NCBI GenBank assembly: GCA_021234155.1 | Contig: JAJEKV010000085.1 | Coordinates: forward strand, 3,544,706 to 3,608,705 | DNA length: 64,000 nucleotides | Source: Isoetes taiwanensis | Taxonomy: Eukaryota; Streptophyta; Lycopodiopsida; Isoetales; Isoetaceae | Reading direction: 5' to 3' | In this document: piece after piece, positions 38,328 through 50,937 of the stretch | Position numbering within the stretch: the stretch's first letter is position 1 | How the letters are laid out: every line of letters begins with the position of its first letter | The notes under the pieces: model-generated | What the model saw: the letters and a program-made list of their open reading frames with translations, nothing else | What the model was told of the DNA's origin: nothing | Databases searched by the model: none | Program-made: the position numbers and the translations under genes

Positions 38328-38586
38328 CCAGAAAAGAGGCCTAGGATTAGGGTTTAGGCCTTTATAGGTTAGGGTTCACATGTTATGCCACATGGCTCCA
38401 ATATGGTGGTTCTGTATGGCAGGTGCCCAATAGGTTAAGGCCACGTGGAAATGGTCTTAACCTAAGGTTGCTAAGTTATATGAATAACTTAGACATGCAC
38501 CCTATGCCACTAACCTTTGGTATACAAGGCTATGGAGATAGACTTGTATATTGACGGACCTGGAAATATACGTATTTATAGTGTAC
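38328..38586 (-). mobile_element. Outer portion of minus-strand LTR
   Basis: Continuation of the LTR at 27857-29202 across the copia insertion. On the minus strand it has a TATAAAGGCC TATA-like motif and CCTAAACCCTAATCC leader sequence. The outer edge is tentatively placed at GTGTACA, 38586; the matching LTR is not in view. Confidence 0.4.
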
Positions 38587-41335
38587 AAGATGGTAATGCG
38601 GCGGCGTTGCCGCCGCTATACTTCGACGGGTTTTCTGTAGTAGCCCAGATCAACGGGTGGAACTTGGGATTAGAATGTTGTTAGTTATATGTTGAAGAAA
38701 ATGATAAGGCGCCCTGATGGATTGGTTTTAACTTAGTACTCCTTCCTTAGTGAGAAGGGATTTCTAACATTTGCGTGAAATCTTGGAATAGTTTTTACAA
38801 ATATGATGTATTCTAATGCTCTTGCCTTAACTAAAACATAATCAGAATATCCAGTGCACTGCCAAGCATTCCTATTATCAACATATCTATGGCATCGATT
38901 TCAGATCTCCCAATGCTCTTGCCAGAATCTTAAAGGAAGTTTGATCTTATTGTCATATTTGTTGCAGGTTAAGTCTGCAAGGTTTTATCTTTTGGTTACA
39001 GTGATGTCAACGTCTTGCAAGATTGGTTCGGATTTGCTCGAACTATGTGAATTCAGGAAATGACGTCTTGCTATTAATCATCTGAGGACTTCATTAAATT
39101 GGCTTTTAGCAACACTGTAGAGAATACATGCATAGAAGACGAAACCAAAACTATTTGCTTGAAGGCTGGTGCTGCTGCATGTATTAATCGGCATGAAAAT
39201 GAAATTGAAATCTGTTGCAGACATTACAGACTGCTACAGTTTGGAATCTGTCGGCCACATCAGCCGTGTGTTCGTGTCCAAGGAAGCTAAGCTTTGTTCT
39301 TCCATTTGAAAGCTTCAGCAGAGAATCGAGAAATCCCTAGCGGTCATATCACAGTGGCTCCATGTCCTTAATTTGTGACTGAGACCTCAGATAGATTCCA
39401 CTTCTTAAATTTAGTACAAATTCTCTAACTTTGTGTTATCTGTCAAATTTGTGCCAAATTCGACTGAAGATTTGATAAACTTCTACTAAATCTGCACTAA
39501 ATCATTTTCGGCATTGACTTCCTCTTCAACAAATACAAATTTAGTTCCACTGGCATATCTACAGTGCTATCTCGAATGAATTGCCAGGGGCTTTGATGAA
39601 TTGCTAAAACGGGGAAGTTCCTTGAGACAACCAAATTCTCAGGGATGGCTTAATTAGAATGATTTCTGGCCCAGAATATATATCTTTGAAGGCAAAACTA
39701 GCAATCCGATTAAAGCAAGCCCCAAACTAGGATCGACCGTCTGAGAAATGAGGCCCAGTATTATGCCAGGGGAAGCTCTGGCAGCTTTAAGATCTTCATC
39801 CGCTTGATTTAATCTTATAACGTTACCATAGCACAGTCTCCTGCTCCAGATTCAAATCCAAGGCTGCAAAATCCTTACCCCATCATGACGACCTTGATTT
39901 CGGAGAGAATTATCTGTGAATTCCATGTGAATTCTAGGCCAAGATTTCCCAAATCTAAATTGTTCGGAATCAATATTTCTCTAATTCGATTGCTTAATAG
40001 CAAGATTTTTGACCGGTTTTGCAAGCAGTTGCTTTCCACCGATGTTTTGCGAAAGAGAACGAATACAACTCTGCGTTTTTCTGCTGTTGGATGAATTCAG
40101 ACAAATAAGAAAGCTATGCTTAGCCAATACAGAACTTCTGGGTTTTATTTTGCATCTAAGGCTCCACGAATTGCATAGCCCTGTTCAGCGAGAAGCTGCA
40201 AGAATTCGGGTGCTGAAAGAACAGACATGCCGACTCCAAAACACCGACGTACATCCACAACCAGCGGTCAGGACTCAAAGCGGAGCTCCACACCTTTCCG
40301 GAATGGCCCAAACCCTACTTTACCTAAAGAAATCTTGGCCCTCCATCTCAATCTGACGTGGAATTAATTCCCTCATACACGTCACCTTCTCTTGCCACGT
40401 CACCAAAAAACACATACATAATTTTATATATGGAAGAAGATATTTCCCTGGAACGTCACATCATGGAACCCCAGAAAGGGCAAGGTGGATCTGAGAAAGA
40501 ATACATGAAGATTCCAATCTCTGTGAGGGATAAAGTTCTGAAGTCACTAGAGAAGATAGCCGAACAAGCAAATTAAAGTACGATGATGTGAATCTTACTT
40601 TCATTGTAATCCTACTTTCAGTGCATTTTCATTGTATTCGTGCTTTCATTGACTTTCAGTGTATGAGTATCTTACTCTACTTGAATGTGGAATACTGGCT
40701 TGTGATTATCTACTTGAGTTACATGTGCTTCACATTAAGGTCAACGCTCGGCATGTCTTCCATTCCTAAAGACTTAACCATGTATAACCAGTTAACCTTG
40801 ACAGATCAACTACAGTTAAGCTAATAATTGCATAAAGAAATAGGTAATCATGACAACTGGGCATTTCCCACCTCCAGACGCCGCAAGAACAACCTGCAAG
40901 ACATAAAACATCAGATTAGAAGAAAATAAGCAAATTAAAAAAACATGCACTCACCTTCAAAAAATCTTCGAAATCTAGAATTATAAATGTCTTTACAAGC
41001 CGGAACCACAAAATTATCAACAAAACACAAGTTCTGGGCCATGTCTGGCCGATCTTGCAAAAAGAATAGTAAAAATCCAAGGTTAGTCGAAAAAAAAGAG
41101 CAGAAAAATGAATCACAAAGGTTAGGTGCCATATCTTACCTTAGAACCCCACCAAAAACACGAGCGCCATCGTGCCGACTAAGGCAACGCCATAGCCAAG
41201 AGAAAATGAAGCGCAGAAGTTTTTTTTTTTATAGTGCCACGTCAGAATTACAACAAATCCAAACTTCACGTTACACGAATGTCCTTTTAGAGGACATTCT
41301 GGCGTGGAAACCATGCCATCGCACGTCAGGGTGGA
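38587..41335. other. Unassigned region with isolated exon-like frames
   Basis: A frame after TTGTTGCAG at about 38965 reads VKSARFYLLVTVMSTSCKIG and could be an exon. A second (40358-40576) contains SEKEYMKIPISVRDKVLKSL. Neither is recognised. Minus-strand frames at 40916-41132 overlap and are uninformative. Confidence 0.25.
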
Positions 41336-41339
41336 GGCA

Positions 41340-42256
41340 TGGTTTACTAATTTCTTCATTGTTCAGCTTTCCATGAATGTTTGCTATTGGAGAGACATTT
41401 TGAACTACTCCGGCCACATCTAATAAAACAACAATATATCGGTAACAGTATAAACTTTCTTCTACTTTATTCCAGAAAAAAAAATAACAATTACTGAACA
41501 AAAATGCGCACTAATCAGAAACTTGTTGTTGATGTACGGTGCTAACTAGTCAATCCTCATAAGATTACACTCTGCTGAGGGCATGTTTGCTGCCTCTCCT
41601 CTATCGTTCAAGCTCTCTTCTACCAAGGATTTTACACTCAGTATAATTTCATAGTCACTCCTTATAGCTGAATATCGCTTATTTGTATCTTGGATTTTCT
41701 CTTTGGAAATATAATACACATGTTCAAAAAGTAGGTTCGAAAACAAAATATGATCACCATCACTGGATTAAACTCACACTCTAAAATTAAATATGTATAT
41801 GATTGCTGTCCCTACTTCAAATACATCATAGAATTTGATCGCTGCCTCATTGAACATTGTTGCTTCAATCTGTGTGCCATGTAGGGTACAACCACCAAAG
41901 CTTTGTACACCTTTCAATATATAAACCGTAGTACAACTGAATTCTACTTGTTCGTCAATTAACTGGACGTGGAATACATTTCCTGTGCCATGTGCATTCC
42001 GCCATGGCCTCAGCGGCCCTTTCTCTGTCAGGCGGCCTTTGATGCTCCAATTCATTAGATAAGGGTTGAGCTCCATGATGGGAAAAATTCGTTCTCTATA
42101 TTGGTCTCCATAGTCAGTAAGCCCGTCTCTCTCCATACCTACAACAAAATCACATACACAGAAAGCCAAAACAAACTGCCACCATAAATTCTCGAGTGCC
42201 AGCGCACCTTCCATCCCCACGTTAGCTTTGGCTTCTACCTTCGACTCATCGGGCAA
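41340..42256 (-). pseudogene. RPA1-like: RPA1 (RPA70)-like pseudogene, DBD-A to DBD-B
   Basis: RPA1 is the large subunit of the single-strand DNA-binding complex of replication and repair. Minus exons: 42256-42208, 42138-41948, 41869-41816, about 41722-41530, and about 41419-41340. The first three agree in phase. They encode a short start (MPDESKVEAKANV), then DBD-A: IFPIMELNPYLMNWSIKGRL, then IEATMFNEAAIKFYDVFE. Exon 4 gives VYYISKEKIQDTNKRYS and SDYEIILSVKSLVEES. A TAG replaces the expected Gln in ID-x-LAPYINN. The last piece (DVAGVVQNVSPIANIHGKLN) is DBD-B. The exon 4 acceptor lacks AG. The usual N-terminal OB fold is absent although an ATG sits in its place. The stop and lost acceptor argue for a pseudogene. 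Confidence 0.75.
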
Positions 42257-42845
42257 ATATGTTCAGCCACTGTAATAAATGGTGAAGACAATTTTCTATG
42301 ATATCTCGTCCGGAAGGGCCACGTGGAGTGCAACCGAAAAATCTTTCCGGTTCCAAAATGTAACTTTTTTGGACTTTTTTTTCCGCCTGAATAGTAGTAA
42401 TCTACTTATTTAAAATGTTTTAAGGGGTGGGTGATAACGCTAGAAAGATGTAATAGATCCATTTCTGATATGTAGTGCGATGCATTCAAAATCTTGGTGT
42501 GGTTTTATATTACTTTTCAAGTCTAGTAGTATCATATTTTGTTTCCAAATTCCAAGTGACAAATGGAGATGGGCAAGTATTTGGGCAGTTATGGATCAAC
42601 ATTTTTGCATGAGAAGAAGAACAGAGATGGGCAATTATTGCTACTTTAATGATGGCACTTGCAACCATTGGTTTATAACTATCTATGGTCTTTTTGTTAT
42701 TATTTCTATAATCAATGCTTCGTACATATGAATATGTAAGCATTGACGTTGTTACAATAGGTGACTAAATAAGCTGGTCTAAAAAGTCTCCAAGCAGTAG
42801 ATAATGTATTAATAAATTGGCAACGATACCCATCTTTGGAAGAAA
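42257..42845. other. No supported feature
   Basis: Upstream of the RPA1-like pseudogene; no domain recognised. Confidence 0.3.
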
Positions 42846-42848
42846 CTG

Positions 42849-43500
42849 AATTGAATTGAATGGATCTTTATCTTCCATGTAGACCAATAGGTCTATGGGA
42901 CCCAATCATAAGAACACAAAAAATGTATTATTGTCATGATTTTAAAACCCTTGCCCCAAAGGGTTTTCGAGGGTAAAACCTTGGTAGTAATAGGAATACT
43001 GATAAATTGTATAAGGATATATCATGATACATTATGACACATATCAAGATACTGTCTGAGGACATAGTTGAGTGCACATATCCATTGCCACCTGAAGATA
43101 TTATCCCAGTATCCGCATTGAAGCCATGCTTAATACCACAGCAATTGATTAGGGGAGACCAACTCAGCATAGCCAGACCAGATATGGTCGAATGTCGCAC
43201 AATTTTGAACAGTGTAGCACTCATCATCAATGACTCCCAGTTGGCAGCACCAACAAAGCTTGTTTTCGCGCATGCCTCCCCAATCCATATGTCTGCCTCA
43301 GTTATGAGGTGATGTGCACATGTGTGAATTTAAGTGATGAATATGCACTTCTTTATAGAAACGGGTAGGTTTATGGACTTTGTTCAAGCATGGGATTGAC
43401 CTGGCGCTAGTAGTGTGTTATCTTGACATGGTCCAGGGCGCCTGCATCCCAAAGCTTGATGAGAAAAGAACCATGGGTTGCTTATAAAAAGAAATCTAGA
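42849..43500 (-). mobile_element. LINE 3' fragment with (AATTG)n tail
   Basis: Same family as the LINE at 18165-20190: the 3' UTR phrase TAGGTCTATGGGACCCA, the GGGTTTTCGAGGG and the C-terminal frame KLCWCCQLGVIDDECYTVQN with WSGYAELV are shared. The left edge is a short GAATTGAATTGAATGG tail. Truncated at the 5' end. Confidence 0.75.
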
Positions 43501-43528
43501 GCATCTCAAATCTCTTTATAAACTTAAA

Positions 43529-43539
43529 AAACTGCCCTA
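43529..43539 (+). repeat. Target-site duplication, left (AAACTGCCCTA)
   Basis: 11-bp duplication, exact match to 44932-44942. Confidence 0.85.
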
Positions 43540-44931
43540 ATTTTTTTTTATTGAAGGACCAAAGCAAAAAGTTTATTAGTTAGATATGAAAAGTATAGAA
43601 TGTACATGTCTCATCTAACTGTGTTAGCACCAAAAGATGCTACAGGAGCACGAGCCTGAAGCATAATGTACCAGAATAGGAGGCTAACGATAAGAACCAA
43701 TTTAAAGATATTGAATCCAAATACGTTCCGTCACTTCTGATTCAAGGGAGGAACACTTGTAAGCCATGAGTATCGTATTCTGGGTCATAGCAATATGTCG
43801 CGTGCATATGAGTAGATGCCCTGGAAAATGTCATGTCTATGATGCTCCCGTATCGACGACAGGAGCCATCCACAACCAAGATGGAATGCCCTCTATTTAG
43901 CTAGGGGTCATGCATTGGGATAGGATGCCAAGAGGACGCATTGGCAATCTAGTGTGCTGTTCAACAAATCTTGTAGCTAGGACCATGCCGACTAAACTTC
44001 TGGACAACAATGCTCAAGAATCTCAATATCTGAAAGGCAGAGCAGGCATATTGTAGATATGCAAAAATCATAACGATGTTGGAAGGCATTACCTGTGGAC
44101 CTGCCACAGTGCCACCAAAGTACAGAAACTCTAGGATGGAGCAACTTATCCCAAAACCAGTGCCATGTATGACTTGTATTGGGTTGTGGAATCTGTAGGC
44201 GCCACCCATCTGGCAACGGGAGGGGCTGTCGTGCTAAGTGGAGGCGATATATTGAGTTGATAAAATGCTTGCTTTGTGAATATTTTTGTGACAATAAGCA
44301 ACCTTTCTATAACATCAACCTGCATCAACTTTGCCTGAAATTCAAGCCAAGACAATAGCCGACGGGCTTCATACTATGTTTGAATAGAGACGACGTCTGC
44401 AAAGATCCATTGTCTCTGTGGAAGGGGATGAACTGATGCAGCTAGTAGAGGTGCTGATGAGTTTGGAGGCAGTGGTTCCCACTACCATGAAGTCTCCAAT
44501 AGAGTGTAGATGGAAGGACATGGCCAAAAACGATGTCTGACTGCATCTCATGCTGCCAACAATCCACATAGAAATGGAGAAGCATTTGGAAAAGATTGCA
44601 GAGGCTAAAATAATGCCCAAGGCATAACTAGTTTGCCTGTCTTTTTGCCTAGAGGGACGTAGTGACTAAAACTTGCCTAAGAAGGCGTAAACCAGGAGAG
44701 TCATCTTCACCATTCAGGAGTCTCCAAATTAACTTTGTAATAAGGACTTTGCTCGGTAGTAAGAACATCATACCTAGGCCACCTGCCCATTTTGGAAGGA
44801 TGCATTTCAATCAAGCCAACTTAATCACAACACCTTCCTCAGTACCCGCCCATATAAAGTTTCAGACTATTGCAATGTGCTCATGAGACATGGCCATATG
44901 CCAACTCGTCTGCACACTAGATGAATGTTAG
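43540..44931 (-). mobile_element. L1-type LINE insertion, 1.4 kb, 5'-truncated
   Basis: Minus-strand element with poly(T) at the left edge, bounded by an 11-bp perfect target duplication. Minus frames show CLLCLSDIEILEHC (zf-RVT). The 3' UTR matches the fragment at 7065-7920. Several frameshifts; no reverse transcriptase core. Confidence 0.8.
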
Positions 44932-44942
44932 AAACTGCCCTA
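44932..44942 (+). repeat. Target-site duplication, right (AAACTGCCCTA)
   Basis: Exact match to 43529-43539. Confidence 0.85.
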
Positions 44943-45184
44943 TGTATTTGCTCGAGGAATAAAGTCCTTTAGGTTATGTATTTGTTGAGATCAAACTAAG
45001 AAAACCAAGTACTACCAAGTTCGTATTTGTTGTAAATTGCAAATTGTGGTAATATAATAAAGGTTATTTTGCACATTATTGATAGGCGATGGACCAAAAA
45101 TGGTGCATTTGCACTGTTCACTTTAAAACTCATATAAAATCAATGGCTCAAAATTCAACAAAACCCTCCCTATAAATTCATATG

Positions 45185-45440
45185 TGACAGTCGTATTCCG
45201 CATAACATGTCCAAAAGGCGGATTTATGGATGTCATCCTCCTTAATTCTTATCTGGTGATATCGTGAGCGAAGATCAATCTTTGTGAAATACTTAGCTCC
45301 TTGCAATTGATCCATCAAGTCATCGGCACGCGGTAAGGCATACCGATTCTTAATCGTGTGCTTGTTCAATTGCCTGTGATCGATGCATCCTTAAGATACC
45401 ATCCTTTTTCTTGACAAATAAAATAGGGGCACCAAAGGGT
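45185..45440 (-). pseudogene. Gypsy element 1: reverse transcriptase start (truncated)
   Basis: Minus frame with GAPILFVKKKDG, then [20 protein letters not shown] and [16 protein letters not shown], the beginning of Ty3-gypsy RT. A stop lies in the IRPSV-x-PFG junction, and about two missing bases before QAIEQ shift the frame. Similarity ends at KSAFWT near 45190, so the catalytic YVDD region, RNase H and integrase are absent: the element is truncated at its 3' side. Confidence 0.85.
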
Positions 45441-46135
45441 CAGACACTTGGTCGAATGAACCCCAACTTGAGAAGCTCTTGCAACTGCTTTTTAAGCTCC
45501 ATCAATTCAGGTGTACTCATTCTGTATGGAGCTTTACTAGTAGGTTTGGCACCTGGTTCTAAGGTAATTTCACATTCCACGCCCCTGAAAGGTGGCAACC
45601 TATGAATCTCATCCGGAAAGAGGTCGTGGTATTCTCGAAGAATGGTTGCTATCGCTGGGGGCAAGCTGTCAATAATTTCCACCTGTTTAGACTTGGCCTC
45701 TACTGATGCAAGCCTAACAATATAAGCAACCCAATACTTCTTGATGGCTTTATCCAACTGATGCAATGAAATACACTGCATTTTCAGAATAACTGATTTA
45801 CCTGCTATGGATACTCGAGCTCCATTAGCTGCACTAAAGGCGACTTCGTGCTTCTCACAATCAATGTTTGCTTTTGCAGCAGCCAAGAATTCCATACTTA
45901 CAATAAGATCATAGCGACCAATATTCGTAATCTTGGTCCCTAAAGCAACGGGTGCTCCTGGCAACTGAATATTCAAATTGATACTTTGACCCTGAGTATG
46001 GCGTACGGCCCTACTAGCCAGCGTGACTGGACGTGGCTTTGACTTCAAGGGAGTAAGCTGTAAAGCTTGTGCCATTCTAGGTGAAGCAAAATTGCCCCGT
46101 GTCCATAAGGATGATAAAAGGTGGATATGACACAA
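45440..46135 (-). pseudogene. Gypsy element 1: protease and protease-RT linker
   Basis: Reads NFASPRMAQALQL, VRHTQGQSINLNIQLPGAPV and YDLIVSMEFLAAAKANIDCE, then [19 protein letters not shown] and FIRPSV. This is the Ty3-gypsy aspartic protease fold followed by the linker to RT. The catalytic D-T-G lies just upstream in another frame, so a small deletion separates the active site from the rest. Element 2 has the intact version of the same site. Confidence 0.85.
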
Positions 46136-46976
46136 GGTTGGCTATCTGCTTGACCTGTTTCAATAGGGGCATAAATGTGGGACTCACCTTTGTATATGTC
46201 TAGTGCCTCGTCATCAGCAACGTTCTGTGGTTCAGTTGGACCCATGACATCATCCCAATCCACATAGGAGCACTCCTGTATACGATGTCCCGGTCGGAAA
46301 CATCGAAAATAGGCTTTGTCCTTCCGTAACTGCTCGCGAGCTTCCTTGGGAATGGCTTGCAAAATGTCTTGGACAGCTCCTGCAATATTAGAGGATTTGT
46401 CTGACACGGTAAAGGACACTTTCTTATCTTGCTTCTGATACCCAGCCAACGAGGGAGGTCCTAGGCTAGGTGAGCGTCCCTGATATGATGTATAGCCCCT
46501 GTTCTGACCAAAGATAGAAGGACGTGGCGACTGATACTTAGGGTTATTCTCCTCCAAGCTAAGAGCCTTATCTTCAGCTTCTGCTACTGTTTTGGGGTCT
46601 ATGGCTAGAACCATCTTCCTGAGAGTAGGGGATAACTCCTCAATATATACCCCTCAATGGCCCTGTGTTCATTTATCGCAGGAACGTACAATCGTAAACG
46701 CATAAATTCATCTATATATGCTTGGACTATTATATTCCTTTGTTCTAGGCGATAAAAAGTTTGAATTTGCTGGCAACGATGAGTTCTGGGGACATAGTGG
46801 GATTTGAAACCTTTGGCAAAATCCTTATATCGGCACCTGTCTCGAGTCAGTCCATGAGAACGAGCATATCCCTTCCACCAAATACGGGCTGATCCTGTGG
46901 GGTTAGTGGTGGCAACCTTGCCAATATCCTTCTCTGTCATTCCATAGGATTTGTCGAATTCATGCATCTCATCCAC
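46045..46976 (-). pseudogene. Gypsy element 1: gag
   Basis: Two minus frames (46976-46605 and 46614-46045) broken by a frameshift encode a Ty3-gypsy gag: TNPTGSARIWWKGYARSHGL, FKSHYVPRTHRCQQIQTFYR, YIDEFMRLRLYVP, and then FRCFRPGHRIQEC, a zinc knuckle whose first Cys is Tyr. Gag coats the element RNA. Confidence 0.85.
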
Positions 46977-47055
46977 ACCCGACCTGGGTCTTGCCCAAGA
47001 ACTGGGCCAATTTACAGTTCTTCCAAATGCTGGTAATGGCAGAGTCTACGGTTTT

Positions 47056-47345
47056 TCAATAGTTCTTCTTCTTGGACTTTGCATGATCATCTGCTGACTC
47101 AGAGGATTCCGACGACTCAAATGATTCAGAATTGGCATCAGATAATGAACTAATCCGTGTATGCTTTGAGCGGGTGGATGTAGCTGGAGAAGGTGCTGGC
47201 ACAGGTGGCGGTGATTGATGATTTGCTATAGCGGAAATCTCAGGGCCATATTCTTGTGGCACTGGTGGTGGATTGTTTTGAAGTACATAAGCTTGAAGCT
47301 CAGTAAGCTGGCGTTTCATAAGTAATATTCTGGAGTGAGATGACC
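47056..47345 (-). pseudogene. Gypsy element 1: gag N-terminal region
   Basis: Minus frame starting near MKRQLTELQAYVLQ with Pro-rich (NPPPVPQEYGPE) and Ser/Glu-rich (SSLSDANSESFESSESSESA) low-complexity stretches. A comparable Pro-rich start (EEQTPPRPPPARSLYEAFGP) precedes gag in element 2. Separated from the gag core by a frame break near 47000. Confidence 0.6.
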
Positions 47346-47546
47346 GGACTGCACAGGTGTCACCCAGGAGGGGGACGTGCACTCTAAAATATAGATAAGA
47401 TTGAGATAAGCACAACATTTCAAACATTGTCGTAATGACACCATTAGCATAGAAAATATTTGATATTAGCATAGAAGTTAATGTTGCATTTACCATAGTG
47501 CTCGAATACACAAAATAGAATGTGAAATTTTATTTATACAAGATGT

Positions 47547-49440
47547 TTACACATAAGATAGATAGATAGATAGATACATTATTGTAGATAGATACACATA
47601 AGTATAGTCAGTTGGAGATGTGAGTGGATTCAGTATCGAATGAAGGGTACTATCCCTTACTGACCACAATAGATTATACTTGTGCCAAGCCTGGAAGATG
47701 ATATCCTGGTATTCTATGGTCGGGCTTATGATCAGGAGATTGAACACTTTGTTCATTGCTCGATATAGTTTCCAGAGGTGATCATCCACATCGAATAGTG
47801 CTTCCTCATATGTGTTATCCCAATAGGACCAACTCCTTCGCATGGTGCGTCGTAAGTTGTGGACGGCTTTATCTCGAAGAAGCGTGACAATTTTCCACCC
47901 CTTAGTGGTGTAACGTGGCAGAGTTGTCCCTAGGTGCACAATCAATGACTTGTAACTTACATACAAGAGATCCATCAAAGAAAGAGACAATCAACATAAA
48001 ATACCAAAATTTGTATTAAAAATGGCACACAAGTGCCTGTGTAATTAATACATATATTATAATGGCCAAGGGCCATATACTATAATAAAAAAACTATATT
48101 CATGAGCTAGGTCCTGCATCATGATCCATCGGCGTAGGAGGTGGAGGTGGCTGGCAGTGTCAAAGTAGGCTAACTCCAGCAGGGCTAATGGTACGGGCCG
48201 TGGCGGAAGCAATCTCCAGAGGATAAGCCGTGGCCAAAGGGGTGCCACAAGGAGCTTCATGCTCATCCATGGCGCGATGTCCTGCCCTAGGGCGGTCAAA
48301 GCGAAGTCCCATCGCACGAGCACATATGTGAGCACATGATATGGAAGCTTCTTATGGACGGCTAGGGGGGTTGATAACGCACGGAGTGTTCAGCCATGAT
48401 GCCTCTGCCTCAAGAGCCAAATCCCGCGCCACAAAAATCACTTGCCCTTGCTTAAAAGCAGAGAGGAAGAAGCGGATAATGTGATTTCCCAAAGCGTTAA
48501 CCTCTGGATTGACAGAGGTGACGACTTCCTTGTCGAAATCCATAATAACTTCCTCTTCTTTAACTTCCTGCTTTTCTTCCCTTAGATGATCTTTATTGTC
48601 ATAAGATCTTCTCCTTCTTCATCTGATTCCAAGGGAATATCGACCATGTTAATGTTTGGGATGTGAGGTCCCATAGCTATAAAAGCTTCTTCAGGTGATG
48701 AAGGGGCGTCTTGCAACATAAGGTCTTGCAACCTCAAGAGTATGTCAGTTGGCTCGATGGTTTCCTGATAAAATTGAAACAACTACTGTATCGCAGTAGG
48801 GAGCTCAGCAGGTGTAAAATCGATGAAATCATCCATGCAATACTCGGCGAGCCCGTACAATACCTGTGCCTTCTTTCTGGACTTAAGGCCAGCAACAACA
48901 TAGTAAGTCCACATGATATCGTTCAGCAGGAGATATTCTTGCCCTAGATGGAGGATAACTGAGAGGGCATCCAAGCCAGTCAGCCATGCTCCTTGATCTC
49001 GGTGTAGGGGCATCTGCTTCGCTAATTGTCTCCATCGGATGAAGTCATCCTCTCGGACGTACTCGTCATCCTCGTCGTCGAAAAGCACTTGCACTTTGTC
49101 CTTCTCTGCTAGCAAGGTCTCATCTTCCACGTACTGATCCATGAGTATAACTAGAGCAAAGTTTACTTCAAGGTATTGCTGGCCCTCATGCATCAGGACG
49201 GGTGGGTTCTTGCCCCATCTGAGCTTTCCCATGAGAATGTTAGAGGCATGAGAATCGCCTCCCAAAATCTCTCACAATGGCCCTCTCTAAGTAGAGATGG
49301 GGTTGATCCCTTATGGTGACACAGAGGGGTACCATTTCCTCAGTATAGAACTCAAGGAAAGCTGCATTCTAGGGAAAGGTCCTTTGCAAAGCAATAACAT
49401 CCGATAGTGAAGTGGAGTTCCATTGAGCTGAATGAGTGAA
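47547..49440 (-). pseudogene. Gypsy element 1: extra module upstream of gag (ORF0)
   Basis: A chain of minus frames (about 49440-49270, 49265-48783, 48782-48582, 48543-48352, 48335-48057, 47990-47547) lying 5' of gag and in the same orientation. Landmarks: DVIALQRTFP with AAFLEFYTEEMVPLC; an acidic block (LFDDEDDEYVREDDFI); ILHLGQEYLLLNDI; and IIRFFLSAFKQGQVIFVAR. Each has a counterpart in order in ORF0 of element 2. Function is unknown and I recognise no domain. Several stops and frameshifts show decay. It is not the normal place for a gene in a gypsy element. Confidence 0.6.
49364..49404 (+). repeat. 41-bp direct repeat, copy 1
   Basis: GCATTCTAGGGAAAGGTCCT and the following 21 bp recur exactly at 50897-50937. 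Copy 1 lies within the ORF0 coding region of gypsy element 1. Confidence 0.9.
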
Positions 49441-50364
49441 AATACAATGCCCCATAGGGGTACCCAGCCCCAACATGAGTGAATATGAGTGAAAAAATCC
49501 AACAATGACCGCAGCCATATAACTAGCTTAAAACATATAACTGGGCCCACGACCCACAAAGTTCCCGAACCCAAAACTGCATCCAAAGCCCGTCCAAGTC
49601 AGAATTGACCAGACCAAAGCTGCACCTCGGCCCGCAACCCTCAAATATCGACCCCCAACCCCCACCCCAACAAGAAGGGGTAGAAGTGAAAACTGCAACC
49701 GCAACCACCTCGGAACTATTGAAGATCAGCTACCATCTCAGTGTCAAGAAAGAGGTTCACACCGAACTGCAAAACACAATCACACAGATGGTTAACGTGA
49801 AAAGGTTAGGATGGCCAAGCATGCATCATGCTCAAAATGCAAGCAGCGCACAAGAATCTGATGAGAAAACACAGCAGAATAGAGAAATTATAAAGAATCT
49901 TCGGAAGCGACATTGCTACGCCAAGAGAGAAAATATATAGATACACTAGGCCCGACTGCGAGGATCTTCCCCTCAGTGCCCTCTGGAAGCCACAAAGCTA
50001 CGCCAGGAAGAGAAAATAGGCACATCCAATAGAAGAATCCTTTGGAGCCTACCCAGAAGCGACAAGTGCTACACCGGGAGAGAGGGAGCAAAAGCACGAC
50101 CAATAGCCAACTGAGAATCAACCCGATAGTAAACAAATAGTTAATAGTCAACAAAAGCAACCAAGCAAAATAGCTCAATATCAAAAACTTGAAAAGACGA
50201 CCCATCGTGCGACAGCTGTAAACAAACAGACCACATGGAAGATTAAGACAAAGGGATAGACGCCCTCCCGGACAAGCATCAGAATGCCAACCAAATCAGA
50301 AAATACATGAGCAGGATGGAAAAAGGATTCCAGAGATAATGACACAACAAATGAGAAATACCTT

Positions 50365-50497
<133 letters not shown>

Positions 50498-50896
50498 CCC
50501 TGGGAGGGGGGACTGCCCCAGGTGCCTCCGTATGACAAGTGCTACTGAAATAGCAGAGGCCACCAGCCACAAAGACATAGAAGAAAAGAGTAGATACAAC
50601 CCTCATTAGGTGGAACGAGAAAAAATCAACAGATGTTAAGACGAGCCGACACCAGGTGACTAGACTCAGAGGAGGGAGGGAGGGAAACTCTAGAACCAAC
50701 AGAATTCAGCTCAGAGGAAACGCCGATGAGGAATGCTAGCAGGTAATATGGATATATAGTAGACAGAGCTAAAGAAAGCCTGCGCCATAGAAGGCTCAAG
50801 TTATAGATAGATCTGACGCTCAAAATGGCGTGACGCCAAAACAGGCGTCCCTTTCCCCAGAATGATGGTTCTCTTCTATATAAGAAGAGAACCATG

Positions 50897-50937
50897 GCAT
50901 TCTAGGGAAAGGTCCTTTGCAAAGCAATAACATCCGA
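50897..50937 (+). repeat. 41-bp direct repeat, copy 2
   Basis: Exact copy of 49364-49404, 1.53 kb away in the same orientation. Confidence 0.9.
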
